Part shown: positions 62,038 to 64,000 of the stretch, piece by piece | How positions within the stretch are numbered: the stretch's first letter is position 1 | How the letters are laid out: every line of letters starts with the position of its first letter | The notes under the pieces: model-generated | What the model was told of the DNA's origin: nothing | The model's input: the letters and a program-made list of their open reading frames with translations, nothing else | Database searches by the model: none | From: Labilibaculum sp. | GTDB lineage: Bacteria > Bacteroidota > Bacteroidia > Bacteroidales > Marinifilaceae | Direction of reading: 5' to 3' | Assembly: GCF_963664555.1 (NCBI RefSeq) | Contig: NZ_OY761461.1 | Location: forward strand, 62,001 to 126,000 | DNA length: 64,000 bases | Made by a program: the position numbers and the translations under genes

Positions 62038-63015
62038 ATGCAAACTGTAGAGAATAAATTAAAAAGAACCATTCTTGTAACCGGATGTGCTGGTTTTATT
62101 GGGTCTCATCTTTCAGAAAAATTACTATTACTGGGATATAAGGTTATTGGCATCGATAATTTCGACACTTTTTATCCGAAAAAAGTGAAAGAAGAAAATT
62201 TAAACGCTTTTCTTCAAAATTCCTCTTTTGCATTTTACGAACTGGATTTACGGATTGATTCGAGTCTGGATCGTATCGAAGATCGGATTGATTTGGTGGT
62301 GCATTTGGCAGGTAAAGCAGGAGTCCGACCTTCCATTGAAGATCCGCAGGGATACATCGACAGCAACATTACAGCGACCAGAAACGTATTGGATTTTATG
62401 AGAAAAAAGGGAATTAAAAAGCTGGCTTTTGCTTCCTCCTCATCGGTTTACGGCAACAACAAAGAGGTTCCTTTTTCGGAAAATCACAATGTTGACCGGG
62501 CCATTTCGCCTTATGCTTTTTCCAAAAAATCCTGCGAAGTTTTAAACCACAGCTACCATCATTTGTACGATTTGGATATCATTAACATGAGATTTTTCAC
62601 TGTTTTTGGTCCTCGTCAGCGTCCCGATTTAGCCATTCATAAATTTCTGAAATTGTTCCGAAATGAACAGCCGATTCCAATGTTTGGAGATGGTTCAACG
62701 GCAAGAGATTATACTTTCGTTGATGATACTGTGGAAGGAATTGTAAAAAGCTGCAGCTATCTATTCAATCACGAACAGGTTTTTGAAACCATAAACCTGG
62801 GCAACAGCTACCCTATACTTCTTCGCGACATGATTGCGATTATCGCAAAAAATGCGAAATGTGAACCGCAAATCAATCATCTGCCAATGCAGGCAGGAGA
62901 TGTTGAACAAACTTATGCTGACATTTCCCGTGCAAAAGAACTGATTGACTACAATCCACAAGTTAGTTTCGAAGAAGGAATTAAACGTTTTATAACTTGG
63001 TTCGACAATCAATAA
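62038..63015 (+). CDS. NAD-dependent epimerase/dehydratase (UDP-hexose or hexuronate epimerase-like)
   Basis: 325-aa SDR-type nucleotide-sugar enzyme. GCAGFIGSHLSEKLLLLG carries the NAD-binding GxxGxxG. The catalytic Ser in ASSSSVYGNN and the YxxxK in SPYAFSKKSCEVL are intact, with FTVFGPRQRPDLAIHKF typical of UDP-glucuronate/GlcNAc 4-epimerase-like enzymes. It probably supplies a nucleotide sugar for the envelope operon just upstream (176-bp gap). Exact substrate unknown. Confidence 0.85.
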   Translation: MQTVENKLKRTILVTGCAGFIGSHLSEKLLLLGYKVIGIDNFDTFYPKKVKEENLNAFLQNSSFAFYELDLRIDSSLDRIEDRIDLVVHLAGKAGVRPSIEDPQGYIDSNITATRNVLDFMRKKGIKKLAFASSSSVYGNNKEVPFSENHNVDRAISPYAFSKKSCEVLNHSYHHLYDLDIINMRFFTVFGPRQRPDLAIHKFLKLFRNEQPIPMFGDGSTARDYTFVDDTVEGIVKSCSYLFNHEQVFETINLGNSYPILLRDMIAIIAKNAKCEPQINHLPMQAGDVEQTYADISRAKELIDYNPQVSFEEGIKRFITWFDNQ

Positions 63016-63043
63016 GAATCATCTATATTGAGTTAAAACATAA

Positions 63044-63076
63044 AAAAGAGACTCCAAATCAATTGAAGTCTCTTTT
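63044..63076. terminator. bidirectional terminator between epimerase and gpx
   Basis: AAAAGAGACT (63044-63053) / AGTCTCTTTT (63067-63076), perfect 10-bp arms, located between convergent genes. Confidence 0.85.
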
Positions 63077-63103
63077 CATATTTTTTCTGATTCACAATCA
63101 GAA

Positions 63104-63769
63104 TTATAACATTCCTTTTATTTCATCTTCGAAATCTTCAGGAGCAACATTTGGTTCAATTCGTTTTACCACTTTTCCATTTCTATCGATAATAAATTTG
63201 GTGAAATTCCATTTGATCCCGTTTCCTTCATAAATCTCAGGAAATTTTTCACTGATAAATCCCTTGAATTTTTGTCCCGATTCTGAATCATCAAAACCTA
63301 AAAACGGTTTTTCTTCAGTCAGCATTTTATAAAGAGGATGAGCATTTTCCCCACGAACTTCAATTTTCTCGAACATTGGAAAGCTTACGCCATAGTTTTT
63401 CTCACAAAAAGCAGCAATTTCTTCCGATGTTCCAGGCTCTTGTTCCAGAAACTGATTGCTCGGAAATCCTAAAATTACGAATCCCTGGTCTTTGTATTTC
63501 TGATACATTGCTTCCAAACCTTTGTATTGTGGCGTTAAACCGCATTTACTTGCCGTATTAACAACCAAAACAACTTTTCCTTTATACTGATTCAAATCAA
63601 CTTCCTCACCAGTTAAAGAGGCTATTTTAAAGCCATACAATCCTTCTTTCATACATTTCTCTTTTTTACAACAGTCTTTTTTACAATCTTTCTTTGTCTC
63701 TGTTTGTGCTATTGTCTGATAAGACATCAAACCTACAGCAAATATTAGCAGTAAGGCAATTTTTTTCAT
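63104..63769 (-). CDS. glutathione-peroxidase-family protein with Cys-rich N-terminus
   Basis: 221-aa exported peroxidase: signal peptide (about residues 1-21), a Cys/Lys-rich stretch (CKKDCCKKEKC within about 29-39), then a glutathione peroxidase domain. NTASKCGLTPQYKGLEA holds the peroxidatic Cys. Also GFPSNQFLEQEPGTSEEI, and KWNFTKFIIDRNGKVV carrying the Trp/Asn of the active site. It reduces peroxides, probably with thioredoxin-type donors, in the periplasm. The N-terminal Cys cluster may bind metal and is unusual. Confidence 0.85.
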   Translation of the reverse strand: MKKIALLLIFAVGLMSYQTIAQTETKKDCKKDCCKKEKCMKEGLYGFKIASLTGEEVDLNQYKGKVVLVVNTASKCGLTPQYKGLEAMYQKYKDQGFVILGFPSNQFLEQEPGTSEEIAAFCEKNYGVSFPMFEKIEVRGENAHPLYKMLTEEKPFLGFDDSESGQKFKGFISEKFPEIYEGNGIKWNFTKFIIDRNGKVVKRIEPNVAPEDFEDEIKGML

Positions 63770-63912
63770 TTCGACTATTTTTATCGTTTGTGTTTGTTTT
63801 GCATTTCGAAAAAATCCATTCCAATTTGTATCGCATGCGATACAAATATATGCTTTTATTTTTAATTGTTTTAAATAAGCGTGTTAAATATCTGTTAACT
63901 GATTAAAATAAT

Positions 63913-64000
63913 TCAAGCCATCCGTTGAATCACTTCTTTGGCCACCCATTCCGGAGTAATATCTACCATACATTGCTGGTAAACCTTTTGTTTGCACTTC
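63913..64000 (-). CDS. partial family-9 glycosyltransferase (C-terminus)
   Basis: Open reading frame entering from the right edge on the minus strand, ending MVDITPEWVAKEVIQRMA before a stop at 63913-63915. With the preceding Cys spacing (KCKQKVYQQC) it resembles the C-terminus of GT9 heptosyltransferase-like proteins (C..K..C....I.PE.V). Only 28 residues are visible, so the family call is tentative. Confidence 0.45.
   Translation of the reverse strand, partial: KCKQKVYQQCMVDITPEWVAKEVIQRMA

Overview
The window looks like chromosome from a low-GC marine or anaerobic member of the Bacteroidota, probably Marinilabiliales/Marinifilaceae-like. This rests on lineage-typical families and gene order: DUF3098-uppP-truB-queA, recO next to a PorZ-type T9SS propeller protein, a Bacteroidota-type tyrosine integrase, and few Shine-Dalgarno sites with promoter-like TAnnTTTG elements. 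No species call is possible from the sequence alone.

Layout. (1) 1-3.1 kb: housekeeping operon DUF3098, uppP, truB, queA, closed by a strong terminator. (2) 3.1-8.4 kb: truncated-globin-like gene and Crp/Fnr regulator, divergent from a NifX-like protein, a CoA-binding protein, a TDT/SLAC1-type carrier, DUF302 and DUF1847 proteins, then an exported TapB-like protein; this looks like a redox-responsive island. (3) 8.4-15.5 kb: 2-hydroxyacid dehydrogenase, orphan class-I isoprenoid-synthase-like protein, MarR regulator, and a four-gene amino-acid operon (GNAT, M20 amidohydrolase, alanine racemase, second racemase). (4) 16-21 kb: secreted double SnoaL-like lipoprotein, AraC and HxlR regulators, nitroreductase with a possible coupled leader peptide, small Cys-rich protein, YcaQ-type glycosylase. 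(5) 21.3-26.3 kb: operon of two GT4 glycosyltransferases (one fused to a second large domain) and a GH130 phosphorylase, followed by intergenic repeats including a 41-bp tandem array.

(6) 26.88-35.96 kb: the most unusual part, a compact element of about 9.08 kb inserted at the 3' end of tRNA-Arg(CCU). An imperfect 18-bp copy of the tRNA end (17/18) lies at the far boundary. It carries a tyrosine integrase, a CI/XRE-like repressor with paired operator-like palindromes, a small excisionase-like HTH protein, a replication protein resembling filamentous-phage gene II/X (Phage_CRI) initiators fused to a zinc finger, a serine recombinase between two paralogous micro-HTH proteins, a second zinc-finger coiled-coil protein, an iteron-rich origin-like region, and three cargo genes. 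The cargo includes a HEPN protein overlapping a degenerate nucleotidyltransferase-like partner. No capsid, Zot or conjugation gene is recognised, so it resembles an integrative plasmid, satellite or replicon-like island.

(7) 36.1-54.4 kb: mostly chromosomal housekeeping and envelope genes (recO, PorZ-like, RdgB-type pyrophosphatase, tandem universal stress protein, an adenylate-cyclase/HD fusion, aminotransferases, DUF2797, thioredoxin-fold proteins, U32 peptidase-family protein, PpnP, DJ-1, DUF4377, dienelactone-hydrolase-like lipoprotein, BrkB-type protein). (8) 54.5-63.0 kb: a two-component system leading an LPS/lipid-modification operon (LTA-synthase-family transferase, GT2, lipid-A-disaccharide-synthase N-terminal-like membrane protein, ArnT-like GT39, and a nucleotide-sugar epimerase just downstream). 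(9) The window ends with a glutathione peroxidase with a Cys-rich N-terminus and the 3' end of what is probably a family-9 glycosyltransferase.
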